DNA of 64,000 nucleotides from Acorus gramineus (GCA_030737835.1 CM060856.1:18455116-18519115), one strand, 5' to 3'. Shown: positions 1 through 11,959, counted from the first letter of the stretch. A program made the numbers and translations. Notes: a model not told the origin generated them from the letters alone.

Positions 1-413
1 CATGAAATTTTACATAGAGAAAGATAATGAAGAGATCTTCTTGATTAGTTGATATACAACTAACAATGCTTTATTTTAGAATTTTTTTTATTTAGGTCTT
101 TAAATTAATGATTTTTTTATTTTTAATAATTTATATATATGTGATATATCAATCGTAACAGATCAGAAGTGATCTCTATAATTTTTATGATCATTTAGGA
201 TCTTATAGAATCAGAAAAATTAATTTTTGAATTTTACTATTTTTAATAATTTTTTTTATATTATTAGTATAAATAACAGACTTGTAATCTAGTGTTTTCA
301 GTTTATAATCAATAATATTTTGAAATTTTCTCCTTTTGGTTTTTTTTCCTTGTGGATTGAAGGAGCTTATGAAATCATATGCTTGTTGCATCTCTTCTAT
401 CATTTTTTGTTGC
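1..413 (+). mobile_element. 5' LTR (partial) of degenerate Ty3/gypsy element
   Basis: AT-rich sequence that recurs, diverged, at about 1826-2130, as a pair of long terminal repeats would. Shared landmarks are the start of the window (aaattttacat), the gatctctat block near 170 and 1990, and the tataaatagcagactt-like block near 265 and 2100. The left part of this LTR lies before the window. It ends just before a TGGTATTAGAG primer-binding-like site at 420. The exact LTR end is uncertain because the TG...CA ends are not clear. Confidence 0.6.
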
Positions 414-419
414 GTTAGG

Positions 420-431
420 TGGTATTAGAGT
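420..431 (+). other. Primer binding site, initiator-Met tRNA type (variant)
   Basis: TGGTATTAGAGT directly follows the 5' LTR and differs by a few bases from the common plant retroelement primer site TGGTATCAGAGC, which pairs with the 3' end of initiator tRNA-Met. Position and sequence support the LTR call on its left. Confidence 0.55.
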
Positions 432-450
432 GAAGATTTGCTTGACTTCG

Positions 451-1742
451 ATGGCAGATAACAAAGTGAGAGACAATCAACCTATTAACAGTGGTCGTGG
501 GTTGGAGGACCTGTGAAAAGCGTTCGAGAAACAACGGGATCAGATGCGAGAGATCCGCGATATGATTGCTTGCCTAAACCTCAACGTCAACAACATGCAT
601 CCTAGAGGTATTAGGAGACGCGGTGATTGATTTGCCCAAGGCTGATCTGTTGCTAAAAACGTGGTTCGACGTCCTTTTCACTATCAATCTAATGATGAGG
701 AAGTTTCAGATGATGAAAGAGATTGGACTTCACAGATATTAGCTCTGGAGTCGGCGAGCAGAATCCTATGATTATCGAATGAAGGCAGAGATTCCATATT
801 TCAATGGAAACATGAAAATCAAGGATTTTCTTGATTGGATCTCAGAGATCGAGAGATTCTTTGAGATTGTGGAGATTTCAGAGGAAAAGAGGATCAGATT
901 GGTAGCATTTCGATTAAAGGGTGGTGCTGCCGTTTGGTGGGACCAACTTCAAAAAACTTGACAATGGTGAGGAAGAACACTTGTTCATACATGGAGAAGG
1001 ATGAAAGAGTTTCTCATAGATTAATTTCTGTCACAAAATTATGAATGATATTTACTCCAATTGTATCAAAATTGTTGTTAAACTGTAAGGGTAAAATCAC
1101 GACTAGAGACATCAAAGGCGCAAGAGGCGACAAGAGTAAGTCCTACAAAAGATGGGAAAGATTCGAGGGCCAACCCTTAAGATGCACCATCATCAGAGAA
1201 GTGTAACAATTGCAATGAACCAGATTTTTGTTCAAATCAAATTCACCAAGAGAGCAAAGTTTTGATTGAACGAGAAGTGGATGATATATATTATGGCATC
1301 GACTTCGTAGAGGAAGAAGGAGAGCGGATCAACTTCATCGTTGAATAAGAGATTGATGAGGACAAGAGAAACAAAGAAGCAGAGGATATCGTTTTCTCTG
1401 TTGATTTTTGAAGAGGTTATTGGAGGAAAACAAGATGAGTCATTTTCTTTAGTAGTGACCCCAAAGATAGAAGAGCCCTTACAGAAATTTGTGTTGAAGA
1501 CTCTATGTACCATCGAAAACAGCATTGATGCCATCATCGACAACGTTAATGATGAGAACATTGCGACTACCAAAAAGCTTGGCTATAAATTGATATACAT
1601 CCAACTTTCTACATTATCAATTTGATTGAGAAAGAATTTAAAGTTAAGAATATGTCTCTTTACTTATCAAAAGTAAAACATAAGGAAACATCAATTGAGG
1701 AGCAGAATAACTTGAGGACAAGTTCTTTTGAAGAAGAAGAGT
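451..1742 (+). pseudogene. Degenerate Ty3/gypsy gag and end of polyprotein
   Basis: The stretch opens with an ATG at 451 and reads as a gag-like protein broken by stops, for example near 517 and 628. The best-preserved part is 779-961, whose translation contains [22 protein letters not shown] and GAAVWWDQL, typical of the Retrotrans_gag domain of Ty3/gypsy elements. Shorter acidic fragments follow (near 1260-1360). The end, near 1707-1742, reads NLRTSSFEEEESDV then stop, like the C-terminus of many gypsy polyproteins just before the polypurine tract. Protease, reverse transcriptase, RNase H and integrase are missing, so this is a deleted, non-autonomous copy. Only about 1.3 kb separates the LTRs. 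Inactive by sequence. Confidence 0.75.
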
Positions 1743-1743
1743 C

Positions 1744-2130
1744 TGATGTATGATAGATTATATAGATGGGATCACCAGAAGAGGTCCACCAAATAAATTA
1801 CAAATCAAGGGTTACAACTTAGAATGGCACGAAATTTTACATGGATAAATAAAATGAGAAGATCTTTTGGATTAGTTAATATACAACTATTAATACTTAA
1901 TTTTTTTAAATTCTTTTATTTAGGCCTTTAGATTAGCGATTTTTCTATTTTTAGTCATTTTTAGATATGTAATATCTCAATCATAACAGATTGAAATTGA
2001 TCTCTATCAATTCCTATGTTTATTTAGGATCTCACAGAATGAGAAAATTAATTTTCGTAATTTTACTATTTTTAGTAATTTTTTAATTTTATGTTATTAG
2101 TATAAATAGCAGACTTATAACCTAGAGCTC
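1744..2130 (+). mobile_element. 3' LTR (truncated) of the same Ty3/gypsy element
   Basis: It follows a purine-rich run (gaagaagaagag, about 1729-1740) and matches the LTR at the start of the window from about 1826. Similarity stops near 2130, about 100 bp short of where the left copy continues, so its right end was lost before or when neighbouring DNA changed. The stretch 2131-2291, up to the copia insertion, shows nothing recognisable. Confidence 0.6.
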
Positions 2131-2296
2131 TCCATGGAGGGGTTTTGCCTAGAGAGGATCAAGATCATATCCAGAGAAACACTATTTTATTAGAAGAAAA
2201 ACTTATCCAGGTTCATGTTAGAAATTTAGATGAAAAAATTGCAACACTCCTCAACCTAAATAAATAATTACATTAATCGATGAGCATAATAGTCAT

Positions 2297-2430
2297 TGTT
2301 AGAAACAGAGAATAAAATAATGAAATCCATATATTTCACTTAGGGGTTAGTCCCTTTATATATATAAAGATCTAGGAGTTACACGTGTAATACACTACAC
2401 ACATTATAAGATAACACATATAATCTAACA
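2297..2430 (-). repeat. Copia 3' LTR (134 bp)
   Basis: Starts TGTTAGAAACAG and ends ATCTAACA on the plus strand, with perfect inverted terminal heptamers as expected for an LTR. It differs from the other LTR at seven positions. The stop codon of the pol frame lies only 13 bp from its inner edge, so the element has almost no 3' untranslated sequence outside the LTR. Confidence 0.95.
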
Positions 2431-2440
2431 GCCCTCCTCA
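2431..2440 (-). other. Copia polypurine tract
   Basis: On the minus strand the bases TGAGGAGGGC sit immediately before the 3' LTR. A short purine run here primes plus-strand DNA synthesis in LTR retrotransposons. Confidence 0.7.
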
Positions 2441-2443
2441 AAC

Positions 2444-5400
2444 TCACGGTGGATCATACAAAGTGAGTTTGCGAAGAAGAAACTGAAATCGAGGAACTGG
2501 ATGTGACTTCGTAAAGAAATCAGCAAGCTGCTCAGCAGAGGAGATATGCGGAAGCGATAATGTCTCTGCAAGAAAGTGCTGACGAACGAAGTGACAATCG
2601 ATCTCAATGTGTTTGGTCCTCTCATGAAAGACCGGATTGCTAGCAATCTGAATAGCAGACCGGTTATCACAGTGAAGAGGAGTAGGACCAGTCATAGTAA
2701 CTCCTAGATCCACCAAGAGACGTCTGAGATGAACAATCTCCTTGGTGGTGATAGCCATGGCTCGATATTCAGCCTCAGTGCTGGAAAGAGAAACAACCTC
2801 CTGTTTCTTGCTGCGCCAAGAGATGATAGAATCTCCGAGAAATATGCAGAAACCAGTGGTGGAGCGTCTAGTCGTCGGGTCTCCAGCCCAATCAGCATCA
2901 GTGTAAGCCCTGAGAACCAGAGTCGAAGAGGATGACAGATAGATCGATCTAGTGATAGTACCACGCAAATATCTAAGAATTCGCATAAGAGCACCATAAT
3001 GCACTGATCGAGGAGCCGAGACAAACTGACTAACAATACTGACGGCATGAGCAATGTCAGGTCTAGTGATGCAGAGATACACAAGCTGACCCACGATCTG
3101 TCTGTATCGAGTGGGATCTGAGAGGAGCTCACCATCCGTAGGACGAAGCTTCACATTAAGCTCAAGAGGAGTATCCGCACTGCGGGTATCGGAGAGGGCA
3201 GCACGCTCTAAAATGTCAGCTGTATACTTCTGTTGAGAAAGCAGAATCCCACGATCACTCTGTGCAATTTCGAGACCAAGGAAGTAGCGAAGAGTACCAA
3301 GATCTTTCATCTGAAACTGTCGACTGAGGTGATTCTTGACCCGAGTAATACCAGCGGAGTCATCGCCAGTTATAATCATGTCGTCAACATACAGAAGAAG
3401 GATTACCCGCCCCTGCGATGAGGATCGCACAAACATAGAGTGGTCCTGGTGGCTCTCAACAAAACCAGCTGTCAGAATAACACTGCGAAAACGCTCAAAC
3501 CAGGCACGAGGAGCTTGTTTCAGTCCGTATATAGCCCGCCGAAGACGACAAACATGCTGAGGAGGAGTGCTGAGACCTGGAGGTGGTTGCATATAAACAA
3601 CCTCAGATAAATCACCATGAAGAAAAGCATTCTTCACGTCCATCTGAAAGAGAGGCCAGCGACGAACAGCAGCAACGGCGAGAAGGGTGCGAACAGTAGT
3701 CATCTGAGCAACAGGAGCAAAGGTCTCCTCATAGTCAATGCCATACTCCTGAGTGAAACCTCTAGCAACAAGACGAGCCTTATGGCGTTCAATGGAACCA
3801 TCAGGGCGATGCTTGATCTTGAAAATCCACTTGCAGCTGATAGGGGTAACACCATCCGGAAGGGGAACAACATCCCAGGTCTGTGTCTGCTCAAACGCCT
3901 CAAACTCCTCAGCCATGGCCTGCTGCCACTCAGGGTACTCGACTGCCTCGTGATAAGATCGGGGCTCACGGTGGACATGTATAGCTGTGAGATAGGCCTG
4001 AAATTGTGGAGAGTAGGTACTGACAGATGCAAAACCAAACTGGTCTGGTGGCCCCGAGTCGTAACTGAAGCGGGAAGGAGGGTGACGCGCACGGTGAGGA
4101 TAACGAGGCAAAAGATGAGGATCCACGGCAGGAGGAGGCGCGTCAGGCGTGGGAGTCGGAGGACCAGTGGAAGTATCTTCAGTAGGGACAATAGGTGACA
4201 CACTGGGAGGAGAGGGTGGGTTATCTGCAGGATTGTCAGGTTGAGACGCAGGGGTAGGAACAGACTCTAGTGCAACAGGTAGGCCAGGAAAAGGAAGAGA
4301 CGTAATAGGAGAGACCTGAATAGGAGGAGAGGACGGAGTGGGTGAAGAAGAAAAATAGGGAACATCCTCGACAAAGGACACATGACGAGCGATCCAAAAT
4401 CGATCTCCAACAGGATCATAGCAGCGATAACCCTTGTGTTCGAAGCTAATCCCCAAGAATACACACTTTACTGACCGAGCGGCCAACTTGGTGCGTTGAT
4501 GAGGAGGGAGAAGCACAAAACACGTACATCCAAATGTGCGAAGTCTGCTATAATCAGGGTGAGAAGAATAAAGACGCTCATGAGGAGTCATACCGGAGAG
4601 GACAGAGGAGGGGGTGATATTGATAAGATGGACACAGAGAAGAGCAGCTTCAGCCCAGAACATACTGGGGACTGAAGAGGAAAGTAAGAGAGCACGAGTC
4701 GTCTCAAGAATATGACGATGTTTACGTTCAGCAACCCCATTTTGCTCATGAGTGTAGGGGCATGATTGCTGAAAAAGGGTGCCATGAGAATGAAGAAGAG
4801 AACGCATCGTAGAAGAGATGTATTCTCGAGCACAATCAGACCTAAAAGTTTTGATACGAGCTTGAAATTGGGTATAAATCATATTGGTAAAAATCTCATA
4901 AATTTTGGGAACCTCAGAACGTTGACGCAATAAATAAATCCAAGTAAAACGAGAGTAATCATCAATAAAACTAATATAATAAGAAAAACCACTCTTTGAG
5001 GTTACATGAGATGGGCCCCAAATGTCAGAATGAACAAGCTCAAATGGACTAGAGGACTGATTATTACTAGGACTAAAAGGAGTAGCCACAGGTTTGGCTA
5101 ATTTACAGCCCTCGCAAACAGAAAGTGGAGAAAAAGAAATACGACCTAAGACACCAGATTGAAATAGTTCTTTGAGACGAGACTCAGACACATGACCTAA
5201 CCTTCGATGCCACAAATCGACATCAGAAGTGACGCTACCACAGAAGACAGATGGATCAGGAACGGGAAGACGAAGATACTCCACGTAATAAAGTCCGCCA
5301 ATCCTACGTCCAACGCCAATCCTCTGCCCTGATCGTGGATCCTGCACAAGACAACCAGAGGTGGTAAAGGTAACAGTGAGACCAGAATCACACAATCGGC

Positions 5401-5566
5401 TAATAGATATAAGATTCATGCAAAGGTCAGGGGCATGTAAAACAAATGGTAATGAAATGCGTCCTGTAGGGTCAGAGTGGTAGTGATCGATCCACACTGC
5501 GTGATGACTAAAGGGGAGCCATCTGCAGTATGAATCGTGGGCAGGTGTGAAGGTGCCGGTGAGCAT
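2444..5566 (-). pseudogene. Copia pol: integrase, reverse transcriptase, RNase H
   Basis: A 1,040-codon open frame; the listed Met is only the first in frame, as the true polyprotein begins in gag. Domains in order: GAG-pre-integrase with LWHRRLGH (about residue 118); integrase core with the D,D,E residues in HSDIWGP, FRSD and EQNGVAERKHR (about 183-280); reverse transcriptase from KWIFKIK (about 575), with MDVKNAFLHGDL, YGLKQAPRAWF and the catalytic YVDD (about 728); RNase H with TDADWAG (about 890), STEAEYRA and CDNRSAIQ (about 970). It ends LTLYDPP. All catalytic motifs look intact. The frame equals that of gag, but zinc knuckle and protease lie in another frame between them, so the full polyprotein cannot be made without two frame changes. 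Confidence 0.93.
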
Positions 5567-5930
5567 GCAGTGAGGACAGAACTGTCCGGTGTCATGTGAT
5601 GTGAAGCACCTGAATCAAAAATCCAATGAACAGGAGTACCCAAAGTAGTAGAGAAAGCAGAGGGAGTAGAAGAACCAGGAGGAGGTTGCTGTATGATCAG
5701 TTGATCGAGGCTCTCTCGGATACGCCCAAGCTGATCTGTGTATGAAGACGGAGCGTCAGTGGCAACAGCAACAGAAGTATAGGGAGCAGTGGGGCGACGC
5801 TGTCCTCTTCCTTTTGGTGCAAAGCGCTTTTCAGGATGAAGCTTCCAACAGTCGGCGATCGGATGTCCAGTCCTCTTGCAGTGAGCACACAATGTATTCT
5901 TTCGAGAGGAGCCGGTGAGTCGTAGGAGTA
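5416..5930 (-). pseudogene. Copia zinc knuckle and aspartic protease, shifted frame
   Basis: This open frame carries the nucleocapsid CCHC knuckle (CAHCKRTGHPIADC, about 5850-5891) and, after a linker, the retropepsin active site DSGASHHMT (about 5591-5618). It is open further upstream, but only the part from about 5930 looks like retroelement protein. It is offset by one base from both gag upstream and pol downstream, and similarity passes from one frame to the other near 5910 and near 5465. Two small opposite indels in an aging element explain this best. Programmed frameshifting is less likely because the frame returns to the original one. Confidence 0.85.
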
Positions 5931-6691
5931 GTAGCTGCCAAGACACCCTCATAAGTGGAAGATGGAGTGGACTGGCGCAATGCAATGGTGCGAAGACGAG
6001 TCTCCTCAGCAACAACCTCAGTGACGGCGGATTCCAGTCGAGGAAGTGGATCCCGATGTATGAGTTGACCGGCCAATGCGGAGAACTCTGGACGAAGAGC
6101 CATCAGATACTGATACAACTCACGACGATCACGAAAAACTTCTCGCTCAGCGGGAGTGGCCATCGGTCCAGGCTCAAGCGCACGAAGCTCCCTGAAGTTC
6201 GCCCTCATGCGGCCATATAGAGTCTGGGCAGATAGATCACCTTGAGTAGCAGTCTGAGTGTCGATCAGAAGTTGATATTCACGAGCACCGCTTTTCTCTA
6301 CAAAGCGGTCACAAAGATGAGTCCATAGTGCGGCAGACGACGGAAAACCAGTGAGATCTGCACGGATCGAACGATCAACAGAGTTGATCAAATAGGAGAA
6401 TACGCGTCTGTCCCGTGTGCGCCAGGTGATATATGTCGGGTCTTGATCAGACGGTTGCACAATAGAACCATCAATATAACCGACAAGATGACAACGATCG
6501 AGAGCGCTCCGTACCGTAATGTGCCAGGGTGACCAATCTTCGGCAGAACTAAGAGGAAAATCGGTCGAGTTCGGAAGATTGTCCCGAAAATTCTCAAAAC
6601 ATGCCATTTGAGAGAGAGTAGCAGCCTGAGAGAGATCAGAAACCTTCGAAGTTGGTAACGGAAGAGTAGGGTCGTCGTTGATTTCTGACAT
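5831..6691 (-). pseudogene. Copia gag (UBN2-type) N-terminal part
   Basis: Starts at an ATG at 6691, downstream of the long leader, and reads 286 codons. The copia gag signature is visible in the first 180 residues: WSPWHITVRSAL, IDGSI, IRADL, SAALWTHLCDRF, then YQYLMALRPEFSAL near the end of the capsid part. The last 30 or so codons (after about 5915) are out of frame with the true continuation, since the zinc knuckle is found in the neighbouring frame. Gag forms the virus-like particle that packages element RNA in the cytoplasm. Confidence 0.9.
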
Positions 6692-7541
6692 TGTGCAGAA
6701 CCACTCGGATGAGGATCAGAAGCAGACGAGGACGTAGAGCATGAAAAATCGAGCAAAATGGACTCCTGGATCACCTTAATCGGACTTCCGGAGAGGAAGT
6801 TATGACCGATTTAGTGATTTTGAAGTCTCAAGGCGGTGCCGGAGGCGGCGGAGGGCGGCCGGAGGCGGCAGAGGGCGGCCGGAGGAGCACGACGGCGACC
6901 GGAGGAGCCGGAGGCGGAGAGCGGCCGGAGGCGGCGGAGGCCGGAGGCGGCGGAGGGCGGCCGGAGGCTGCGGCAGGGCGGTCAGAGGCGGCAGAGGGCG
7001 GCCGGAGGGCGGATCCGGGTAGCGTCCCGGGCCGGGTTCGCGGATCCGGGTTCGTGGATCCGGGTCGGTTGTTGGTCCGGGTTCGTGGATCCGGGTCGGA
7101 TGCTGGGAGCGCCCGAGTCGGATGCCGGGTCGGACAGCTCGAGACAGGCTGGCATGAGCTGTCCCAGCAGATCCCGGGAAATCCGGGCAGGATCCGCGTG
7201 ACTGATCCAGGGAAATCCGGACAGTTGCAACCGCGCGGCAGGGCACGACGCGGCAGGGCGTGCGCGGCAGGGCGCGTGCGGCAGGGCGCGGCGCGGCAGG
7301 GATGGGCGCGCTGCAGGGCTGGGCACCGAGCAGGGCAGGTCTGGGCGCGGCAGGGCTGGGCGAGCAGCGGCAGGGGCTGCGACGGCAGCGGCAGGGGCGG
7401 CGACGGCTACGGCAGGGGCACGACGGCGACGGTGACGGCACCGGCACGACGGCGACGGCGACGGCGACTGCAAGGGCAAGGGCACGACGGCGACGGTGAA
7501 GGATTCCAAAAAAATAAAAAACTAGGGTTTTTTAATTTCTA
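6692..7541 (-). other. GC-rich 5' leader of the copia element
   Basis: About 850 bp between primer site and gag. From about 6835 to 7500 it is almost purely G+C with short irregular repeats of ggcgg, ggagg, gatccggg and gcagg on the plus strand, so the element's RNA would be C-rich here. Long open frames in this block have Arg/Ala/Pro/Gly compositions expected from base bias alone and are not called as genes. A leader this long and GC-rich is out of character with the AT-rich LTRs and flanks. Confidence 0.8.
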
Positions 7542-7553
7542 GCTCTGATACCA
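7542..7553 (-). other. Copia primer binding site (initiator tRNA-Met)
   Basis: On the minus strand TGGTATCAGAGC starts at the first base after the 5' LTR. It is a full 12-base match to the standard plant site complementary to the 3' end of initiator tRNA-Met. Confidence 0.93.
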
Positions 7554-7687
7554 TGTTAGAAACAGAGAATAAAATAATGGAATCCCTATATTCCACTTAG
7601 GGGTTAATCCTTTTATATATACAAAGATCTAGGAGTTACACGTGTAATACACTACACACATTATAAGATAAGACATATAATCTAACA
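7554..7687 (-). repeat. Copia 5' LTR (134 bp)
   Basis: TG...CA ends, same length as its partner, followed by the target duplication GTCAT at 7688. In the element's orientation this LTR would hold the promoter. Confidence 0.95.
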
Positions 7688-8737
7688 GTCATTAAAAATG
7701 AAATCCATGAGCTTTATGAGACTCCCACCAAATTGATGGGAATTTGATTCCATCTTTTCTTTAAATCTAATGTGACTTTCTTTCTAACTTTAGCATCTAC
7801 CAAACATGTGAATTTTATTAACATTTTTTCTCCTAATTAATCTTAAGATGTAATCAGAATTTAAAACTGCATATAATCATATTGCCACATGGTGTTATTG
7901 TCATGAGATGATGTCTTTATCAACCTAGTTGCCTAACTAACCCACAATTCCACTGCTCCTGACATAACCTGCCTTTTGTTCTCATTCATTCCTTTCTTTC
8001 CTATCTGTTCATGCGTGCATACATGCATGTGCCTTCCCATCGGCTTCCTCAACAACTCGATTCTTTTTTAAAATGTTTAATTATTTTTTCTTTTCAAAAG
8101 ATTTACATTATTAGGGAAGATGTTTTTAACAAGTCCATGAATAGGACATCCCATTCAAACAGGGTTGCCTAGAAGCGCCTATGAGAATCAAATCAATGGT
8201 CTGATTAGTTATTGTGCCCCACATTCAGGGAAAAATATAATGGAAGGCCGGCTGTCCTGATCGACTATTAAACTTATAAGTTATAAATTATAAGTTGTTA
8301 ACTTAAAATAAACAATAATGGTGTATTTGTTTAAATTTATTGAATTCAAAAAAATCATAATCGGTAAACTGGATAAGAGATGTTTTTAAGATTATAGCTT
8401 ATATTAATGTTTTAAATAACATTTATTTTGGAGACTCATGCACGTAAATTTTTTTCACTAATAATATGTGTATCTATTTTCTACTGTTATACCAAAAATT
8501 ACCCAACTTTTTTTCATTTCTTCAATTTTTTTACTATTACAAATAATACTTTTTCAAAATGTTATTTCATTATTCTATTTGCCGCTCAATTTATTAAAAT
8601 TCTATAATGTAATATTTTCAAAATATTGTGGTGAACCTGAACTTAATTTTCCTTTAAATGTTTGTAAAATTGATTTTATAAGTAAATATCAATTTACTTT
8701 ATTAAATATATATAAAAAAAATTCACTTCTACATCTT
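7688..8737. other. No gene seen (AT-rich)
   Basis: AT-rich sequence with many stops in all frames. A palindromic ttataaattataa motif near 8277-8303 resembles one in the repeat at 8738-8940 and may be the other end of the same small element. The 143-codon open frame at 8468-8899 is Phe/Leu/Lys/Tyr-rich, fits AT bias and lies over repeat sequence, so it is not called. Confidence 0.5.
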
Positions 8738-8940
8738 AAAAGGTTTTTTTTGACAATTATAGAACAAAAATTTGCTTTTACAACTTATTTTAACAAACAT
8801 CCAATGCTGTTTTATTTTATGCTTTTCACAAGTTACAATAAATATGTCTATTACTTATCAAAAAAGTTAAAATCTATATTTGTAAGTTATAATTTATAAT
8901 ATGTAAATTTAAGCTACAATAAACATGATCTATATCTAGG
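8738..8940 (+). repeat. Dispersed repeat, copy 1 (MITE-like, possibly hAT-type)
   Basis: About 200 bp that also occurs, diverged, at 34380-34562. Shared runs include acaaacat/ataaacat motifs, a gttaaaat block and a palindromic core around ttataatttata. Small size, AT richness and a palindromic end suggest a non-autonomous DNA transposon. The ends and target duplications were not resolved. Confidence 0.45.
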
Positions 8941-9811
8941 ATCGGCTCTAAATCTAATCCAATATGATTTTATACTTAATTAACAAAAATAATAATACAA
9001 AACATAATAAAAGTTTTTCAACTACAACATGATTTTAATTTATTATCTCTCCCTAGTTAAATTCTATGATCTTTAAAAAACATAATACTAAGCCAGTCAA
9101 CGAATCGGATACATTACTATCTATATTCTATCATAATCATTTGAATACAAATATTACTTTTTAGATTTAGATTACTTCGGATCATTGACATGTTTAAATA
9201 TGAACATTAATTTAGGTATATATCAAATGATATATAAAGAGATATGATAATTAAAATTGATATTTTAAAGATTATCCTCTCTTTCAATATCGACATAGAA
9301 AATTTAATAATAATATATATAAAATATTATGATTGTGATTAATTGTACAATATAACAACTATCAACAATATATAATATAAATATACATGCATAATTGTAT
9401 AATATATGTTAGGATATTTTTGAACCAGATACACTGATATCAATTTCTGCACTCTGGATATTTGAATATCAGATATTTTTTATATTTCATATTCAAATTC
9501 GGGTGGATACAAAAAATTTTGTAGATAAAGGAAAGGCTGACCTAATTCTAGATCTATTCATCTTCTTTTCCAAATAGCTCAAGCCTTTTAATTTTTGTTT
9601 TTTTGTAGGTGCAAGTCAAGAAAATAATGATAATAAAATAAATAAAAGCAAATGAAAAACACAGCTCTACAATTGTTGGACAATGTTGTAGCAATTACAG
9701 CAATGTCTTCATCTTATGTCTAGCTTTCTCCATGGACTTTAGTTCTCAGAAAATTTGAGAGAGAGAGAGAGAGATGTATATATTTCAATGTTCTACAAGT
9801 CCCACGTAGGT

Positions 9812-10172
9812 GGTCCAGATTAATTCCTCGCCTAAGCCTAGGTGGTCTCTGTCCGCAATGCATAGCGCTTAATCGTTTTTTTCTATTAATCCCTAGATAA
9901 CTAATATGCTATTAAGATAACTTATTTATTATATGTCGATTAATTAATTTTTTATACTATCCCTATTATGCTTATATTATTAATTTTGTTTTGTTGTTAC
10001 TTTGTCATTATTTTGTAGTCTAAGATTATTATAGTTTTGATATTTATATATATGTATATGTGTCATATTATTATTATACAAAGTGATTAATTAATTCCCG
10101 ATTAACCCCGCCTAATCGATTAATCCATAGTCCCTTCTCAATTGTTTGATTAGGGTCTAACGGTTTTTACAA
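9812..10172 (+). repeat. Dispersed cctagg-type repeat, copy 1
   Basis: About 360 bp starting near gcctaagcctaggtgg and ending near gtctaacggtttttacaaca. It contains the core ttattttgtagtctaa and a gattaatccctag-like motif repeated near both ends. The same order of landmarks appears at 33025-34376, where it is split by a LINE fragment. It is not coding. The type is uncertain (MITE or SINE-like). Confidence 0.55.
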
Positions 10173-11959
10173 CATTTATATATTTATGTGTGTTTGTACA
10201 ATACTTATCTATACATAAGATTAGGTTCATGGATTGTTCTCTAGATTCTTGGGACGTTCTAGAGTGTTTCATGGTACAATATGGATTGTTTTGATAATTT
10301 TTATTACTTGATTAAAATGAATATGAATTTTATAATCATGTTATTATAAAATTAACTAAAACCCAATCTGATAACTGACTCGATTGAATCACTGATCCAA
10401 TCAAGTTGTACTGAATCACACTCTTCATCTATATAAGGCATGATTTGGCTTTTAACAGTATATATGATATCTAGTATGTTAATGAGATTGGGTTCTAATT
10501 TCTAATTCTAATGTTACACTCCCACAGTTGAGCTATGATTTATCCATGTATTAGAAAATTTCATATTTCAATGTATTTATATTCTTTGTAGCATTATATT
10601 CATAACCATGATCTTTTAGCATCTACGTGATACTATTATTATATTTATGTATGTTACTGACAAATTTTTTTCTTATATTAAAACGGCGTGCTTTTAGTGC
10701 GTGAATGATATTATTATTAAATTTATTTATCTAATATGTTGCATGCACATTTTTCAGGTATATGGGATACCCCACAGTGGCCAAATGCACAACAATAAAT
10801 TTTAAAAAATAGAATAAAATAAAAACTTTATCAATTTTTTTTTCCCTTCAAACGAGCTCATTAAAAATTAGTTGGTGTCACAGTTGGATCAACCGGCAAG
10901 ACAAGGCAGTCCCCACCAGTGGACAACCGGCAAACCACGTGGGCTGTCGAAATTATTCGAATAATACAAAGTTAAAGGAGAGACTTAATGAAAAGCAAAG
11001 ATGAATTTCCTTCATCATTATCCAAAGATGGTCCTCCCTTTTTTCTTTCTAATAAGTATCAGATTTTGATTGTGGTCGTCCGTACCATTTGAGGTTTATA
11101 ATACGAGAATGATTCAGAGAACCTAAACCATGGTCCAGTTTTGGTTCCAACATGCCATGCATATAGTCCAAAGTTTGGGATTTGTATAATATTCGAAGAG
11201 GAAAAGATAAGCATGGTTTTATGAGTGATGTTAGACTTTAGGATTGGAAGGTGGTGAGTGCTGACAATGCGGTATTTTGCTTTTGTATAATGAAAAAGAC
11301 ACGTTTGACTTGGTCAACGAGTTTAAATATATTCAGAGCCAACTAATTGTAAGCCTTAAAAAACTAAAATATGAGTAGTGAAAGGAAAGCGTTAGGGACA
11401 TCCCCCAGTTAACGGCAGCTTCATTTTCATTTTTTTTTTTTTATTTTGAGTAAAAGGTAGACAATCTACCGTAGTTTTTTTTTCCTTAAAAAAAAAAAAT
11501 CTACCACGATTTCTATTAGAAATAACGTAGTACAAATTAGAGGTACAATGATACAATAATGAAAAGTAAAAAAAAAAAACCACAAAGGGGGAGAGGAAAG
11601 AGGAAATAAAACAGGGTAAACTGCGAGCACTTGTCACCACTCCTTGTGGGCCCAATGGTGGGTCCAGCCCACATGAGGGCATGCTTGAGAAACTTGTCCA
11701 GCTGAGATAAAAGGGCCCATTGGTTTTTTAAGTGCGCTGCATTGGCACAATATCACGTGAACAATGATATGTTTATGAAGGGCCGTTGGGGCTTTTTACT
11801 GTTATATATTGTGAAGCCTAATGATGTGTACAGATTATTATTGACACCACACATGGGCGGACAGGGGTTGAACTCTACGGTTTTTATTGATTTTTTTTTG
11901 GTGTTTTTCGTGTACTGACTTTTTTACCTTAAAATGATATCTCATATTTTTCATTAACA
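10173..11959. other. No gene seen
   Basis: AT-rich intergenic sequence with long A and T runs around 11430-11580. No conserved protein fragment, RNA gene or clear repeat was recognised. Confidence 0.5.

Larger units (their letters stand above)
2297..7687 (-). mobile_element. Complete Ty1/copia LTR retrotransposon
   Basis: A 5,391-bp element on the minus strand. Its two 134-bp LTRs begin TGTTAGA and end TCTAACA, and it is flanked by a perfect 5-bp target duplication GTCAT (2292-2296 and 7688-7692). In its own direction it reads 5' LTR, a primer site abutting the LTR, a very GC-rich leader, gag, zinc knuckle, protease, integrase, reverse transcriptase, RNase H, polypurine tract and 3' LTR. Integrase before reverse transcriptase is the defining copia order. 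The LTRs differ at 7 of 134 positions by my count, so the insertion is not recent. Frame changes around the protease make it probably non-autonomous now. The lineage within copia was not resolved. Confidence 0.97.

Noticed and set aside
3617..4203. 193-codon plus-strand and 167-codon minus-strand frames
   Set aside because: They are shadows of the reverse transcriptase region of the copia pol frame.
6800..7542. Open frames of 175-246 codons in the copia leader
   Set aside because: Open on both strands with Gly/Arg/Ala/Pro composition from low-complexity GC-rich sequence; they lie between primer site and gag.
8468..8899. 143-codon frame rich in Phe, Leu, Lys and Tyr
   Set aside because: Composition fits AT bias, it overlaps a dispersed repeat, and no family or splice signal supports it.
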